64,000 nt of DNA from Batkoa obscura (lineage: Eukaryota; Entomophthoromycota; Entomophthoromycetes; Entomophthorales; Batkoaceae), in the NCBI GenBank assembly GCA_030770535.1, contig JASVEC010000006.1:1888826-1952825 (forward strand). Direction: 5' to 3'. Position numbers and translations under genes: made by a program. Under the pieces are notes generated by a model. It made no database searches and was not told the origin of the DNA. It saw nothing but the letters and a program-made list of their open reading frames with translations. Below, one piece after another: positions 1 to 11,290 of this stretch (position 1 is its first letter; each line of letters starts with the position of its first letter).

Positions 1-769
1 CCTCTGAATAAACAAGAGTCGGATATTAGGAAAGAGGGATCAAACAAAACCAAGGCTTCCATCCCTGAAAATAAATCAGATTTCGATAATGAGCCCAAAG
101 TAAAAGCTGCAAGCAAAAAAGTTGCAGAAATGCCAGTTTTTCAAGAAAGTCCTTATACTATAGTAATATTAAAGTTTTTACTTGTTTAAAATAATTAATA
201 TTTTTTAGATTAAACCAAAAAATTTAGACAAAGAAAAGAAGAAAGAAAAAGAGAATATTGTAGAAAATGAAGTTAAACCACCTAAAGTGGATAAAGAGAT
301 TGAAGTGAGCCACATTGATTTAGTTTTGGATGATTATCATGACATGCTCTCAGCTCATTTAAAAGGTGCTCACAAAACTATTGACTACCCTGTCTTAGTT
401 AAAATCGTTTCTGATAAAATCAACGATGTGTTTAATGAATTTCCAATTGACATGCTTGATACTGAAGGCATGTATCATATTTTTAAGTTATACTATGGGG
501 ATGCTGTGACTAGATCAAATGAAGAGATTGATGAAGCGTTAGAGGACTTTTTAATTACTAAAATTGACTTGATTTACTTTTCTGAATTCAAGGCTTACTC
601 TGAGTTAGTTAAGAATCCAGAACAGATTAATATTGGAGCTTTGGAAGGTGTAGTTGCGTACTCTTTTAAAGAAGAAAAGAATTGTCAAGAGAAGATTGAA
701 AAACAGTCCAGAAATCTCCTTTGGGATATAAATATGGATCCAACTAAATCTCTTGAGCCGGCACTTTGA
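1..769 (+). CDS. Unrecognised protein, C-terminal part (5' end outside window)
   Basis: The frame is open from base 1. Exon 1 (to 162) encodes a Lys/Glu/Asn-rich, probably disordered stretch. A 46-nt intron follows (163-208, GTAATA...TTTTTTAG), and exon 2 (209-769) keeps the frame to a TGA stop. The last 160 residues look like a folded alpha-helical domain, with motifs such as DYHDMLSAHL and DTEGMYHIFKLYYGD. I do not recognise the family. The reading frame continues well upstream of the first ATG-like codons in exon 2, so the true start lies before the window. A MITE begins 66 bp after the stop and may lie in the 3' UTR. Coding status is supported by the intron and uninterrupted frame; function is unknown. 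Confidence 0.75.
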
Positions 770-1152
770 TTTCCATTTATAATGACTATATTTGAATGTA
801 CCAAATGCATAAAAGGTTCTATGTCATTTTTTATATGAGAATGTACTTTTTCAAGAATTTTACTAGCAATTCTTCCACTCAAACAGTGCTTAAAAAATGG
901 AAAAAGTGATGAAACTAAAAAAAACACCCCCATATTTTGTTATTTTCGTTTTTTAAATAGTATTTCATAAATAAAACTGTTTTTATAGTCAGCTTTTATC
1001 ATGTAATTTTTGTTTCATTTTATTGTGCTTTTATTTAAATTATATAAAGTCTTACTACCTATTAATATTATTTAATAAAGCTGTCAAAGTTATATTTTTA
1101 GGAAATAGTGAGCTGTGTATTTTATTCTAATCATTTTCACACTAGATAACTT
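770..1152. other. Intergenic, convergent gene pair, holds one MITE
   Basis: AT-rich spacer between two convergent genes. Apart from the MITE at 836-932 I see nothing coding; AATAAA-like 3' signals occur around 1073. Confidence 0.6.
836..932 (+). mobile_element. MITE copy 1 (about 100-bp TA family)
   Basis: This copy starts TGAGAATGTA and ends ACACCCCCA, with TA on both sides. The interior carries the family core (AAGAATTTTACTAGCAAT, then CTTAAAAAATGGAAAAAGTG). It has no coding capacity. Confidence 0.85.
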
Positions 1153-2796
1153 TTATGCCTTATAAGAATTAAGCCCACCTATCCCAAACTTTGCTAATAT
1201 TTGCTGGGCATCTCTTAAAGGCTCTAAATTACGACCATATCCAATTACTGTAGGCACAACTTCGGAATTTAAAAATAATTTAGAAGCTACCCTAGCTAAA
1301 TCTTTTTGAGTCAACGCTTCAATCTTATTACATACAATCTCAGGCGATACCCTATATCCTGCAACTAACACTTGTTGTCCCATATCTTCTAATCTTATTA
1401 AACGTGATTCTAAATTCATTAATAAATTATTTTTTAATTGATTTTTAGCCCTTTCAAGCTCCACTTTGGAAATACGTTTTGGATCACATACTGAAGCCAA
1501 TGAGTATCCAATCACGTGCAACATATCTAATGAATAATCGGCTGGGCATGATCCTGATATACCAAAGATACCTCCATCTTTATAGCTGTGGTTGAAAGAT
1601 TGACATGATTGAGACCAACCATATTGATTTAGTACGGTACGATATAATCTTGAATGCATTCCTTTTCCAGGCCCACCTGCAGAAAAGGAAGACCCTCCTC
1701 CTAATAAAGCTTGTAATGTAGCTAATGGATAAAGATCTTCATCGGTGATTTTGACTCCATTTACTCCTACATAAACCTGAGTGAATTCAGTGGTATCATT
1801 ATTCTCTAACTCAACACCACCGTGGTAAACGGCACTACTATTGTCAGGTTCGAAAGTTGAAGGGTGGAATATCTTTTCTGTAATTTTTTGTAATGAAGAT
1901 CTTGTTTGGTCTTCTTGCTTTATAGGTGCTTTTACTGATGAATAATATTTATTTGCAAGATCTACTACCTTTTCATGATCTAAACCAGATGCAGCAATGA
2001 CCATCCTTTCTGGGATAAACATTTTGTTTAAATATTCTTTAATTCGAGCAGCATTCATTGTGTTTAAAGTTCCAGGAGTACATAAAAATGGCTTTCCTAA
2101 AGTTTTTCCACCAAAAGCAACGCTGTGTAATAATTCAGGTATATAAGTCTCTGGGTTAGAAATTAAATTTTCAATTTCGTAGCTAGTTGATATCTTTTGC
2201 TCGTCGATCTCAGATTGTAATACTAAAGGCTTTTGTGTCATTTCTGCAAAAAGGTAGGCTATCTTTTCAACATCTTGATGGTAAACTGTACCTTGATACT
2301 GTATCATTTCTCTAGAACTATGTGACATTAAATTGCCTCCCATTTCCTCCACTTGATTTTGAATTTGTTCCGAAGTAAGATTCTCAGTGGCCTTAAAAAC
2401 GATAAAGATTTAAAATTAATAAAATCTAAATTTTTACCTTAAATGATATACGATCTAACATATGTGATATTCCTGAAAACCCCTTGCTTTCATAACGTGA
2501 ACCTGCATCTACATAAACACCAAATGCGGCGAAATGACCTGGTACATCATCACTAACTACTCTTATTCCATTATCTAAGGTAGTGATTTGAGTGTCATAA
2601 GCGCTTCTAGTTAAGTTGGATCTTGGTGTTACTGGAAATACATTACTCTTTAAATATAAATTAAATTGTTGTTATTAAATAATGATATATCTACCTGGAT
2701 ATCTTTGGTTGTAGAATAATGGGACTTTACGTTTAATTTGTGATTCAATAATCTCCTGACATTGAACGCTGGTCTCTTTAAGCATAAACCTTTCAT
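1153..2796 (-). CDS. MAS2: Mitochondrial processing peptidase alpha subunit
   Basis: This is the non-catalytic, substrate-recognising subunit of the heterodimeric matrix peptidase that removes presequences from imported proteins. Three exons (2796-2695, 2647-2438, 2391-1153) separated by introns of 47 and 46 nt give 516 residues, close to the family norm. The N-terminus is rich in Lys, Arg and hydroxylated residues, as expected for a matrix presequence. The M16 fold is clear: the N-terminal lobe has FGVYVDAGSRYE and GISHMLDR where the beta subunit would have HxxEH, so zinc ligands are absent as in alpha subunits. The glycine-rich substrate loop (GGGSSFSAGGPGKGM) is intact. The ATG was chosen because it is the first in frame and precedes the presequence. 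It is transcribed toward the unrecognised gene at the window's left edge. Confidence 0.95.
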
Positions 2797-4159
2797 AGTA
2801 TTACTTAGTAAATTAAAAAAATTATATTTTTTATATTCTATAAAAATCTAAAAAGTGAAAATTTTCTTTTGCTTAGTTAAATTATTTGAGAGTAAATTAT
2901 AAAATTTAATTTAAATTGTAAGGATAGATTTTTTCACAGTTCTATCATTTATTATATTTCATTTTTATTTATCTCATAAAATTTAATTTTAATACTTTAG
3001 ATGTTATATCTTCAAATATTAAATAAATGATTTGTTTTCAGTATTAAATATTTATCAGCTATTTTACTCGTATACTAACATATACTCTAAAAAACAAAAA
3101 TGATTAAAATAATACCTTGATTTTGTTTATTATGTTGTTTGATTAAAGAGACTAGCTTTTATTTTTAACATTATTGAAAAACTTATTCATTTGCCTATTT
3201 ACGCTAATACATAAAAATATAAATAGTACCTAATTAGAAGCAACACCCAAAATAAAGATGATACATATAATGTAGACAAATTTCTCAAACACAGACCTAC
3301 TTAAAGTGAATCTAGAACATAAAATATAAGTACAAGGAAAAAGCTAAAGCCAGTATTAATGAGGAATACACAACCGCTACGGTATAATGTAATTTTATAA
3401 CAGCAATCCTATAATTCCATAATTGAGGCATCGAATTGTTTGGTAATTCTCCCAAGAGGTTAATTCGGGTCTACAAAATTGTATACTTTTGATATTTAAC
3501 GAGATAGCTTAAGGCAACAATGTTCAATGTCGATGGCGACTAAATAGCAGTAAATGGTGAAATAGAAATAAGCATGGAACCCAAACAAGATTTATGAGGA
3601 TCAGTAAAGCAAGCCAAATCACCTCGATAGACTGAAACTTCATTGATGGCTGCATGCAGAATTTTATGACAGCAAAGTCAATGGTGACTGTAGAAAACGG
3701 AGCACGGAAGAATTTACTAACTGGGCTTCTCATAATTTTATAAAGCCTTTCATTTTCTAAATAAAATATAAACTATAAGTCAAGGAAATAAAGTAATTTC
3801 AAACATGGTACATTCAGTTTGCATCCAATGGTGCTTTAGACGACGCGGTTCCTAATACATAATTGGTACAATATATTTATAAATTTTTGCCAGTGGAAAA
3901 GCTAACTCCATGGAAATAAGGCTAAATATAATAACGGTATCATTTGCTTTATGCTTGAATCTGGATACAATATATATAAAACGAATTGTTTATAGAAGGA
4001 GCAGTAACTAAGAATAAAAGGTAGGGGCGTATTGGCTGTGGTTGACAAAAAGATCCCCTTTAAATTAAAAAAATTCTAGCTAACGTGTCTAAGACAGTGT
4101 TTGTTTATAAAATCAGTAAAAAAATCGTTATAAATTTAGGATGTTAAAAAAAATATTAA

Positions 4160-4418
4160 CCCCTTCACTTATTCAGACGGACAGAATACGTCTATATTAG
4201 TTGATAACTAAAATTGACCGATAGTTTATGTAACTTTTGAAAATTAGACCAAAAAATTTAGTATACACAGGCTAAGAAGCATAACAGCTACCCAAAAAGC
4301 AAAATTAGTTTAATGCTATTACGAAAATTTTAACCAATAAAAATAATATGTTTAAACCAATCAAATAATCAATTGATTTTATAAAGTAAAATGTAAAATT
4401 AATTTGTAACGGAAGGGG
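4160..4418. mobile_element. piggyBac-like MITE, TTAA target site
   Basis: A 259-bp element is bounded on both sides by TTAA (4156-4159 and 4419-4422). Its ends are inverted: CCCCTTCACTTATT on the left and AACGGAAGGGG on the right. TTAA duplication with a CCC... terminus is the hallmark of piggyBac elements. The inner sequence GACGGACAGAATACGTCT recalls the short inner repeats of that superfamily. No transposase is present, so it is a non-autonomous copy. Superfamily assignment rests on the ends only. Confidence 0.65.
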
Positions 4419-4453
4419 TTAATTGAAGTTGAAAAGTACTTACAGTTAATATA

Positions 4454-4554
4454 TGGGGATGTATTTTTGTGTTTAAGAATTTTACTAACAATTTTTCTGC
4501 TCAAATAGCGCTTAAAAAATGGAAAAAATAATGAAGCCAAAAAAAACAGCCCCA
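4454..4554 (+). mobile_element. MITE copy 2 (about 100-bp TA family)
   Basis: Starts TGGGGATGTATT, ends GCCCCA, and is flanked by TA on both sides. Same core as copy 1. Confidence 0.88.
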
Positions 4555-4603
4555 TATAAAGGATTAGTTTATAATAAATTTGAATTAAAACTCTTTATTG
4601 TGA

Positions 4604-4964
4604 GAAGAGGTCAAAAATTATGAAGAATAGGGGGGTAGAGAGGACGTGGTTGTGTTTCTCTTACCTGACTCTATTTTATGTTTTATATAATAGAGGAAAT
4701 ATACGGCCTTATAATAATTGGACTACTAACCTTTGGGATATAACCAAGAAAAATGACTACTACTAATAAAAATTTTAGTACTAAATTTTAGGTTTGAATA
4801 AAAAGTAATACCTTCGAAATTTTTTTGTATCTCAGACACGAATATTTAATTGATATAAAGATTTGTATGTATTATATTTTATGTCCTATAAAATACAATC
4901 GGGCAAAAAAAGCACACTGTATCCTCTCTAACCCCCTTATTCTTACATCTTTTGACCTTCCTTG
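4604..4964. mobile_element. MITE with roughly 50-bp terminal inverted repeats
   Basis: The left arm (about 4604-4655) contains AGGTCAAAAATTATGAAGAA then TAGGGGGGTAGAGAGGA. The right arm (about 4915-4964) reads as its reverse complement with scattered mismatches: TCCTCTCTAACCCCCTTA, then CATCTTTTGACCTT. The 260-bp interior is AT-rich and non-coding. The exact outer boundary and target duplication are not clear by eye. Confidence 0.7.
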
Positions 4965-6704
4965 TAATTAAAATCTAAAGTGATGCTTTGATTTTGAGGT
5001 TAGTGCTAATACTGTTATTGGGCTAGGATTAGGGTTAGGGGCTTGAATTCTTTATCAATGACGTAAAAATGAATTCTTTGCTGATAATTTTTTGCCAGCC
5101 ATGGATATCACAACTACATATAGACTTTATTATGATTAAAGCTTGTATTTTTCATTTCTATATATAAGTAAATCCACTTCTAGATTTTATTATACTTACA
5201 TATTCTAAAAGCTTCTTAATTATTTGAATAATTTCCACAAATGAAATAATTTATTCAATATACCTAAAAGTAAATTTGTATTAGTAATAGCTCAACAAGT
5301 GAGTTATCCTTTTATATTTCAAAAAGGTTAGAATGTAACTAGCTAATTTAATACATTTCTAACCTCTGTATTACATATGTAAAACCAAGTTTTTATACAA
5401 TTTCTAAATAAAACTACTCTTTTAAATTTTAACTGGCATCATATACGCTTTATTATACTTATTTATACATATATGATTATTTGACTAATTTATAAAATAT
5501 TCCTATATGTAACAGGTTTTGTACTTGTTATGTCTCCTCTTTGTTTTACTTTTATTCTTATTTACTATTAAGCAAACTAATCGATGAGCTGTAATAATAC
5601 AACTATAGCAAATGAGTACTTTTAATTTTATCAAAAACCTTGGCACTTATTCAGATTTATTTAATTATTGGATTTAGTACAAAATAATATATTTGAAATT
5701 AGCATATATGTATCCATGAATTGGCACTATATAAATTAACTTTATTTTTGCTATAAACATTATTCAACATTCTTTATTATAGCATTTAATTCTACTAAGC
5801 TTAGTTCACTTTATTATAATACTGAAGTTACCATAAATACATTTATTGATTTTTTATCAACAGTAGGTAAATGCCATTACAATTTTTAACTATACTTATC
5901 AAAGTATATAAATGAGCTGCAAAAGACAATAACATTTTTGTACCTTAAAATTATGCTGACTATATATTATTTAGTCTAGAACAAATCCATTATTATATTG
6001 CTATTCTGATTAACACGTGTAATAAACCTGGCTAATATATTACTAAACTACTTTATTAAGAATTTCTATATGCGTTAATAAGTAGATCAATTGTCAGTAT
6101 GGGTTATTTAGATTATCAAAAGTTGGTCTTATACCGACAAGGTAAAATTAACTATTATGAGTAAATTTTAATCAAGATCGGATCATAATATATTACATAC
6201 AAGGTTTTGCTAAACTTAAAGGGTGTATATTTGATTCTCCATTTATCATATATGTCTTAAGTTCGATTGAATGGTTAAATATTTCAATATAACTTAGAAT
6301 ATGACAATAAGTTAAGTTACCACACTCACCTCTTAACGTTGCTATCAAAATATCTAAATAAAAGCATTTGTATTTTTGATGCAGAATGTGTTAATTATAC
6401 TCCCATAAGCAGCTCTGAAGTGGAAGAATTGAATAAAGCTTCAGCAAAAATGTATGATGCCAGATTTTTTGCTAATTGCTTATGTTTTATACTAATATGG
6501 CAATTTCACAATAAATTCTAATATCTCAATTACCATTTTGAACTTTTACATTTTTCGAATTTATTAATCATTTAAAAACCAGTTTATACTAAGAATATAG
6601 CTGCATTTTTATTTCACCTTTATTATCCAAAAATCAAAGATATATTTAAATAGAGACAATGGAGAGAATTCAAAAAATAATCTTCAAAAATTCAAATTAA
6701 CAAG

Positions 6705-7616
6705 ATGCAATCATTTTCAGCTTTATCGATCATTTCAATGTTTTTAGTAGCAGCTTCAGCTGTTATCAACTCATTTTTAATTTATTTTGCGTCAAGGATT
6801 AAACCAATAACAAGTGATATCGTTGTTGTCATTACACTTGCCTCAATTGAATTAGTATTCCCAATTGTCAAAATCACAAATATTGTTTACCAAGTTACTA
6901 CTGGTGTCAATATTATACATGATTCGTTAGGGTGCCAAATCAATGGCTCTTTCTTGAATATTTTATATTTTCTTGAAATTATGTTTGCCTTTTATTTAGC
7001 TCATGAGAGACTTAGTAAAGTAAGAGGCAAGCCAGTAACAAAATATTTTAACATCCCATTCTTCATCATTGTTCTTGGGTTTATTTTTTTAACAATTTGG
7101 GTAGGATCTATTGGGGAAATGTCTCCATACCCCGCAGATTTAACTTGTTTTGCAGATCCGTATAAATCCCCCGTTGCTTTGATCACCTTTTTGTACTTTG
7201 TTGTTTTTTGTTATATTGCAACCGTTTCAATTGTGTATTGTTATCTTAAATTATCTCGAGAGGTACTCAAAGCATATGACTTTGTTGATCTTGAGTTGCG
7301 TGTAGCACAAGGCGCAGTGAGCGATACGAAGTCGCGTTCATGGAATTACAGATTCGCTTCTATAAAAATTTATATTATTGTAGCAGTTTATTGTTCGTTA
7401 ATGTTAATCTCAATATCATTTCTTACAGCTACACCTTTTGTTCCAAAGACAAGTGTTGAACTGATAAAGTTTAGAATTTATGCTGATGTTGTTACCATAT
7501 TGTTTTTCCTTATCGGGCTTACTTCTAATTCAGTTCTACTTATGTTGTTACATACAGGGGTAAATAGGGAGATGAACGCATTTTTTGATAGGTTGAGAAA
7601 AAAAAGAATAAATTAA
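6705..7616 (+). CDS. Rhodopsin-like seven-transmembrane protein, copy 1
   Basis: A 303-residue, intronless integral membrane protein. Seven hydrophobic segments are seen at about residues 8-30, 38-60, 80-105, 117-140, 153-180, 222-247 and 258-285. The architecture fits class A-type GPCRs. A Cys begins TM3 (LGCQ) and another lies in the second extracellular loop (LTCFAD), the classical disulfide pair. TM3 ends with HERLSK in the DRY position. TM7 carries GLTSNSVLLMLLHTG in the NPxxY region. The tail is short and basic. It is close to the copy at 14041 (shared KAYDFVDLEL and NREMNAF) and more distant from those at 24578 and 37294. Ligand and G-protein coupling cannot be inferred. The start aligns with the second copy's internal ATG. 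Confidence 0.85.
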   Translation: MQSFSALSIISMFLVAASAVINSFLIYFASRIKPITSDIVVVITLASIELVFPIVKITNIVYQVTTGVNIIHDSLGCQINGSFLNILYFLEIMFAFYLAHERLSKVRGKPVTKYFNIPFFIIVLGFIFLTIWVGSIGEMSPYPADLTCFADPYKSPVALITFLYFVVFCYIATVSIVYCYLKLSREVLKAYDFVDLELRVAQGAVSDTKSRSWNYRFASIKIYIIVAVYCSLMLISISFLTATPFVPKTSVELIKFRIYADVVTILFFLIGLTSNSVLLMLLHTGVNREMNAFFDRLRKKRIN

Positions 7617-8250
7617 TATTATTATTATGATGATTTTAATATTAGAATAAAGTTTAAATTTTGCGAGTTTTTAAATAATTAATATTCGCTAAATATAAAT
7701 TATAGAATATAAAGAATTTGTATTCACTATGACAATTTGGCTATCAAATTACACTATAGTACATTTTATTTAAAAAGATAAGTTTATAGTGAAATCATCT
7801 CTATTGTTAACATTGTTATTTATTTAAAATTTTCTTATCTAAAAAAAGCGTAATTAAACTTACTTTAAATGGCAAAAAGTATATTATATAATACGGTACC
7901 ATTATTTTAAAGTGACTTTGAACTATACATGATTTTGTAAGGAAGTGCAATCGTTACTATTTATAAAAAGCAGTAAAAAAATTGATTAATGGCTAATAAC
8001 TTTGCACAAAAGCGTTATAATGAAAAAATATGATTATAAAACGTTTTTAAAAATTTGATATAGTATTTGTGAGTATGCTTTTAAACTATACTTAAAGGAT
8101 ATAAATATGTATGTGAGATAATAATTCTACATCATTCCCAAAATATAAGATATAGGAATGTATTTTTTTGTTTAAGAATTTTACCAGCAATTTTTCCATT
8201 TAAATAGCGCTTGAAAATGGAAAAAGTGATGAAACTAAAAACACCTCATA
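7617..8250. other. Intergenic, AT-rich
   Basis: Nothing coding seen. It contains MITE copy 3 at 8153-8248, which abuts the TA that also bounds the DNA transposon to its right. Confidence 0.6.
8153..8248 (+). mobile_element. MITE copy 3 (about 100-bp TA family)
   Basis: Starts TAGGAATGTATTTTTTTG, ends ACACCTCA, with TA on each side. The right-hand TA (8249-8250) is shared with the neighbouring transposon end. Confidence 0.85.
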
Positions 8251-8289
8251 TGGGGGTGTCCGAATTGGTTTCATTTTTTTTATCCAATT

Positions 8290-8481
8290 TTTAAATTATT
8301 TTGCTATAATTTATATTGTAAGTTGGCGGAATTTCTATCGAGTTTAATATAAATTCCCGGATTAGCAAGGCTTTTATCAATATAGCTTATATAGTGATAT
8401 CAATCAAAGTTGTAATATATAAATAAATATATATTCTTATAAAACTTTATTAAGAGATATTTATTATTAACTGCTTTATAG
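8290..8481. repeat. Left arm of a 190-bp imperfect inverted repeat
   Basis: This stretch (for example AAATTATTTTGCTATAATTT, then TTAGCAAGGCTTTTATCAAT) reads as a diverged reverse complement of 12090-12285. The two arms bracket the DNA transposon interior and three LTR copies. Homology on the right starts exactly at the outer edge of the LTR at 11626-12089. Confidence 0.65.
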
Positions 8482-8889
8482 CCAACACTGTAAATTTGCT
8501 ATCAAATAAATAAATTATTTTAATGTTATAATTACATTATTAATATATCACTAAGTTAACAAATAACTGCATGGGAGCGAGTGGTTAGCCCCAAAACTAT
8601 AATTAACCATCCCTATGTAACACAAGCAGTATAATAATAGTTTTTACTTATTATTACAACTACTTGCTCTTTGACTATTTATTAACTTAGCTATTAATAA
8701 TTTAAGTAATATCAACATTTAATAATTGATTTCTATCATCTAATAAGTTACTTACTTGCTTACTAAATATTGAAGCTTTTAAATTTTCAGTTATTTTTGT
8801 AAGATAAGCTGGGGTTGACCTTTTAATTTTTCTATCCTCTATAGACTCTATAACTTTAATTGGAACTATATCGCTTTTTTTTATCTATC

Positions 8890-10840
8890 GGATACTGGAT
8901 AACAGTGTAGTTTATTATCACGTTTAACAAAATGTAAATACCTTTTAATGCTTTGTATTTTTATTATTATTATTGTATCTTTGTTTCTTTCATGCTTTCT
9001 AAAAATTATATATGTTTTTCCATTATCAACAATTAAGTTATTAATTTTATTATGCTTATAAATAAAAATCTCAAATTTTGAAATTAATTGATCAATATAT
9101 TCTATTTTACCTAATGCTTTAAAACTATTTTTCCACTGTGAAAGATTTCCAAAATGTCCGTCAACTATACTTTTTCCATGATGCTCAACAAAAAAATTAA
9201 GATTAATATTTAAACTACTATTTATTTTATGAATTTCTTCAAATACATAATGTAAAAACTCTTGAGATTTAAAATGATATCCTGTATCTGCCCATATATT
9301 AATTTTTGTAAACTTTTTAAATAAAAGCTTTTTAGATATTAAATCAATTAAATAATCTCATGCATATGCTGAATCATGATTTGATATTTCAGATAAATAA
9401 TCAAAATAAACTTTGCCTATTCTTTTATCATTTTCTAAATATAAAACGCCAAACCCTAATACTGATATAGCTTGTTTATTATAATGATGTGAAATATCGC
9501 TTCATTAACTCTAGGGTTGATTATAATATAATAATCAGTTCAGAGTTCCTTATATAGATTTGCTGTGAGAACTGCTACCCCCTGATCATGAAGAACTTAT
9601 TGCCCACGTTTTAATGTCCATATTTGGCAACTATAATAAGTTATAACTGTTATAATGTTCCTTGTATATAGCCACCCAGTTGGAGTATAAAAGAGATTCT
9701 TCGACATACTAACTCGAGGCTTTTTTAACTGAATTATTCCCTGATATCGTACCATTAATAAAGCCATTAAGTCTTTCTGACAATATCTTACGTAGATTTT
9801 ACAGTAATATCTTCTATTCTATTTGTTTTACATAATTCGTAGCTTATTACGTATCATTCCTATCAATTTAAGTCTATCCTAGTTATATAAACTAAGACCG
9901 TTCGACTCAAGGCAAGCTAATTAGGCAAGAGTAGCTTTTAACTCCGACCATTGAGTATCAACTTTCACAATGATCTAAAATTATTATACAACTTCTACTA
10001 TTTAATTTTTTAATAGTTTCATTAAATATGTTTTTTTGAGTATCAACACAAAATTCATGTAGTTTACATAACCTTTTTTCTTTATTAAAAGATTCCTGTA
10101 TCTCTGCTTTATTTTTTGTTGCTGTATTTATTTTATTTTCAAATAACTTTTTTCTAACTTGTACACTGGGCACATATTACATAAATCTGTTTTTTTTGCT
10201 GAATTTTTAAAATTATATGGTATATATTTAAAAAATGTTGACCTAACTACTACTTTGTCTTTTAAATCATTAAAGTGTTTACTGTATATCATTCTTCTAC
10301 TTTTATTTAATGTATATATATTCTCTGATGAATATTTATTATCATTATTTTTTTTATTAAATGTTGATGAAATAGTTGAATTATCAAGTAAATATTGTAT
10401 AATAATCTCGATTTGCTCATCTTTAATTTTTTTTGTATTTTTAATAATAGGTTGTAATGTTGGTATTTTATTATTATTAATTATTTTTGAATAATCATAT
10501 TGATTTCTACTTATATTAAATCCAAAACTTTTACATGCATCAAAAGAATATACTGAAGCTATAGTTGATAATGCTACTTGTGGTTTTTATTTCCTGTTTC
10601 CTTTAAAGCACTAATTTTACACATTGCTTGGTTAGGTTTGTTATTATTAATAGTAAACTTTAATAACTTCTCTTTTCTTTTTTCTGTTTTATTATAAATT
10701 TCCATAAACTCTGGGTTATTGTGGATAGTTGTTAAAATTGATGTAAATGAACTACAATGTTTATATAATGTGCTTCTCCCTATTGTATTAAAATTTTTGA
10801 AAATTCTATTTCAAAGTTTAGTTATAAAGGCTTGCATTTT
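8890..10840 (-). pseudogene. Broken transposase of the DNA transposon at 8251-11462
   Basis: Conceptual minus-strand translation gives recognisable blocks in order. There is an N-terminal region ending ISALKETGN, then SIASVYSFDACKSFGF-like residues. A Cys motif follows (KTDLCNMCPVYKLEKS). Next is a hydrophobic strand ending in Asp (CIIILDH, about 9975). After the LTR insertion come QAISVLGFGVLYL, INIWADTGYHF (about 9300) and FFVEHHGKSIVDGHFG (about 9160). The spaced acidic residues fit a DDE/D-type nuclease core, and the CxxC suggests a zinc-binding insert. The open frame is interrupted by at least two stops or frameshifts, besides the LTR at 9488-9969, which sits between the first Asp block and the next. 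The family is one I associate with uncharacterised fungal transposases; the exact superfamily is unknown. Confidence 0.55.
9488..9969 (+). mobile_element. Solo LTR of a gypsy-like family, inserted in the transposon
   Basis: The 482-bp copy starts TGTGAAATATCGCTTC and ends AACTTTCACA. A 4-bp duplication, ATGA, is seen on both sides. It contains TATAAAAGAGATTCTTC (TATA-like) and TTAATAAAGCC (polyadenylation-like), blocks shared with the LTRs of the element at 55710-63262. No internal region is attached. It is diverged from that element's LTR and therefore older. Confidence 0.8.
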
Positions 10841-10927
10841 GTTTTTATTTTAATAAAAAACAAAGTCAAATAATTATATATTTACATCTTATATATCTAT
10901 TAAACATTTAATAAAAAAATACAAAAC

Positions 10928-11290
10928 ACCGAAATATCGTTTCATCAGCTCTGTTATTGATTATCGCATAATAATCACTTAACTTGTTTACAAAACTAGT
11001 TGGAGTATAAAAGAGATTCTTCAACATGATAACTTAGGGTTTTTTAATTGAATTGTTCCCTAATATTGTACTTTTAATAAAGCCACTAAGTCTTATAGTA
11101 TTTTACGTAGATTTTACATAGTATCTTCTATTTCTATTTCTATTTGTTTTACATAGTTCATAGCCTATTGCGCACTATCCTTACTAATTTAAGTCTATCT
11201 TAGTTACATAAACTAAGACCTTTTGACCTACGGCCGGTTAATTGAGCTAGAACTGCTTTCAACTCCAGTCACTGAGTACTAACTTTCACA
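10928..11290 (+). mobile_element. Diverged solo LTR remnant of the same clan
   Basis: It begins near CCGAAATATCGTTTCATC and ends ACTAACTTTCACA. It has the same central block (GAGTATAAAAGAGATTC, TTAATAAAGCCACTAAG) but is about 100 bp shorter than its relatives and clearly older. No target duplication is recognisable. Confidence 0.65.

Larger units (their letters stand above)
2797..6704. other. Gene-poor region with three MITE-type elements
   Basis: About 3.9 kb without a gene I can support. It holds a TTAA-flanked element at 4160-4418, a TA-flanked MITE at 4454-4554 and a long-TIR MITE at 4604-4964. Short open frames here (for example 3524-3733 minus) lack introns, conserved motifs or codon structure. 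A lone TTAGGGTTAGGGG is seen near 5031. The rest is AT-rich unique sequence. Confidence 0.6.

Noticed and set aside
685-933. Minus-strand open frame over the end of gene 1 and a MITE
   Set aside because: Shadow of the real plus-strand exon and MITE copy 1.
3524-3733. 69-residue minus frame
   Set aside because: No start context, motif, intron or composition signal; lies in decayed AT-rich sequence.
5031-5043. Interstitial telomere at 5 kb
   Set aside because: Only about two TTAGGG units; expected by chance or drift in this sequence.
6339-6521. 60-residue plus frame upstream of the first 7TM gene
   Set aside because: Starts at a non-ATG codon, no motifs, cannot be joined in frame to the 7TM gene.
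10159-10494. 111-residue plus frame
   Set aside because: Antisense of the transposase remnant; hydrophobic composition is a by-product of A/T codons.
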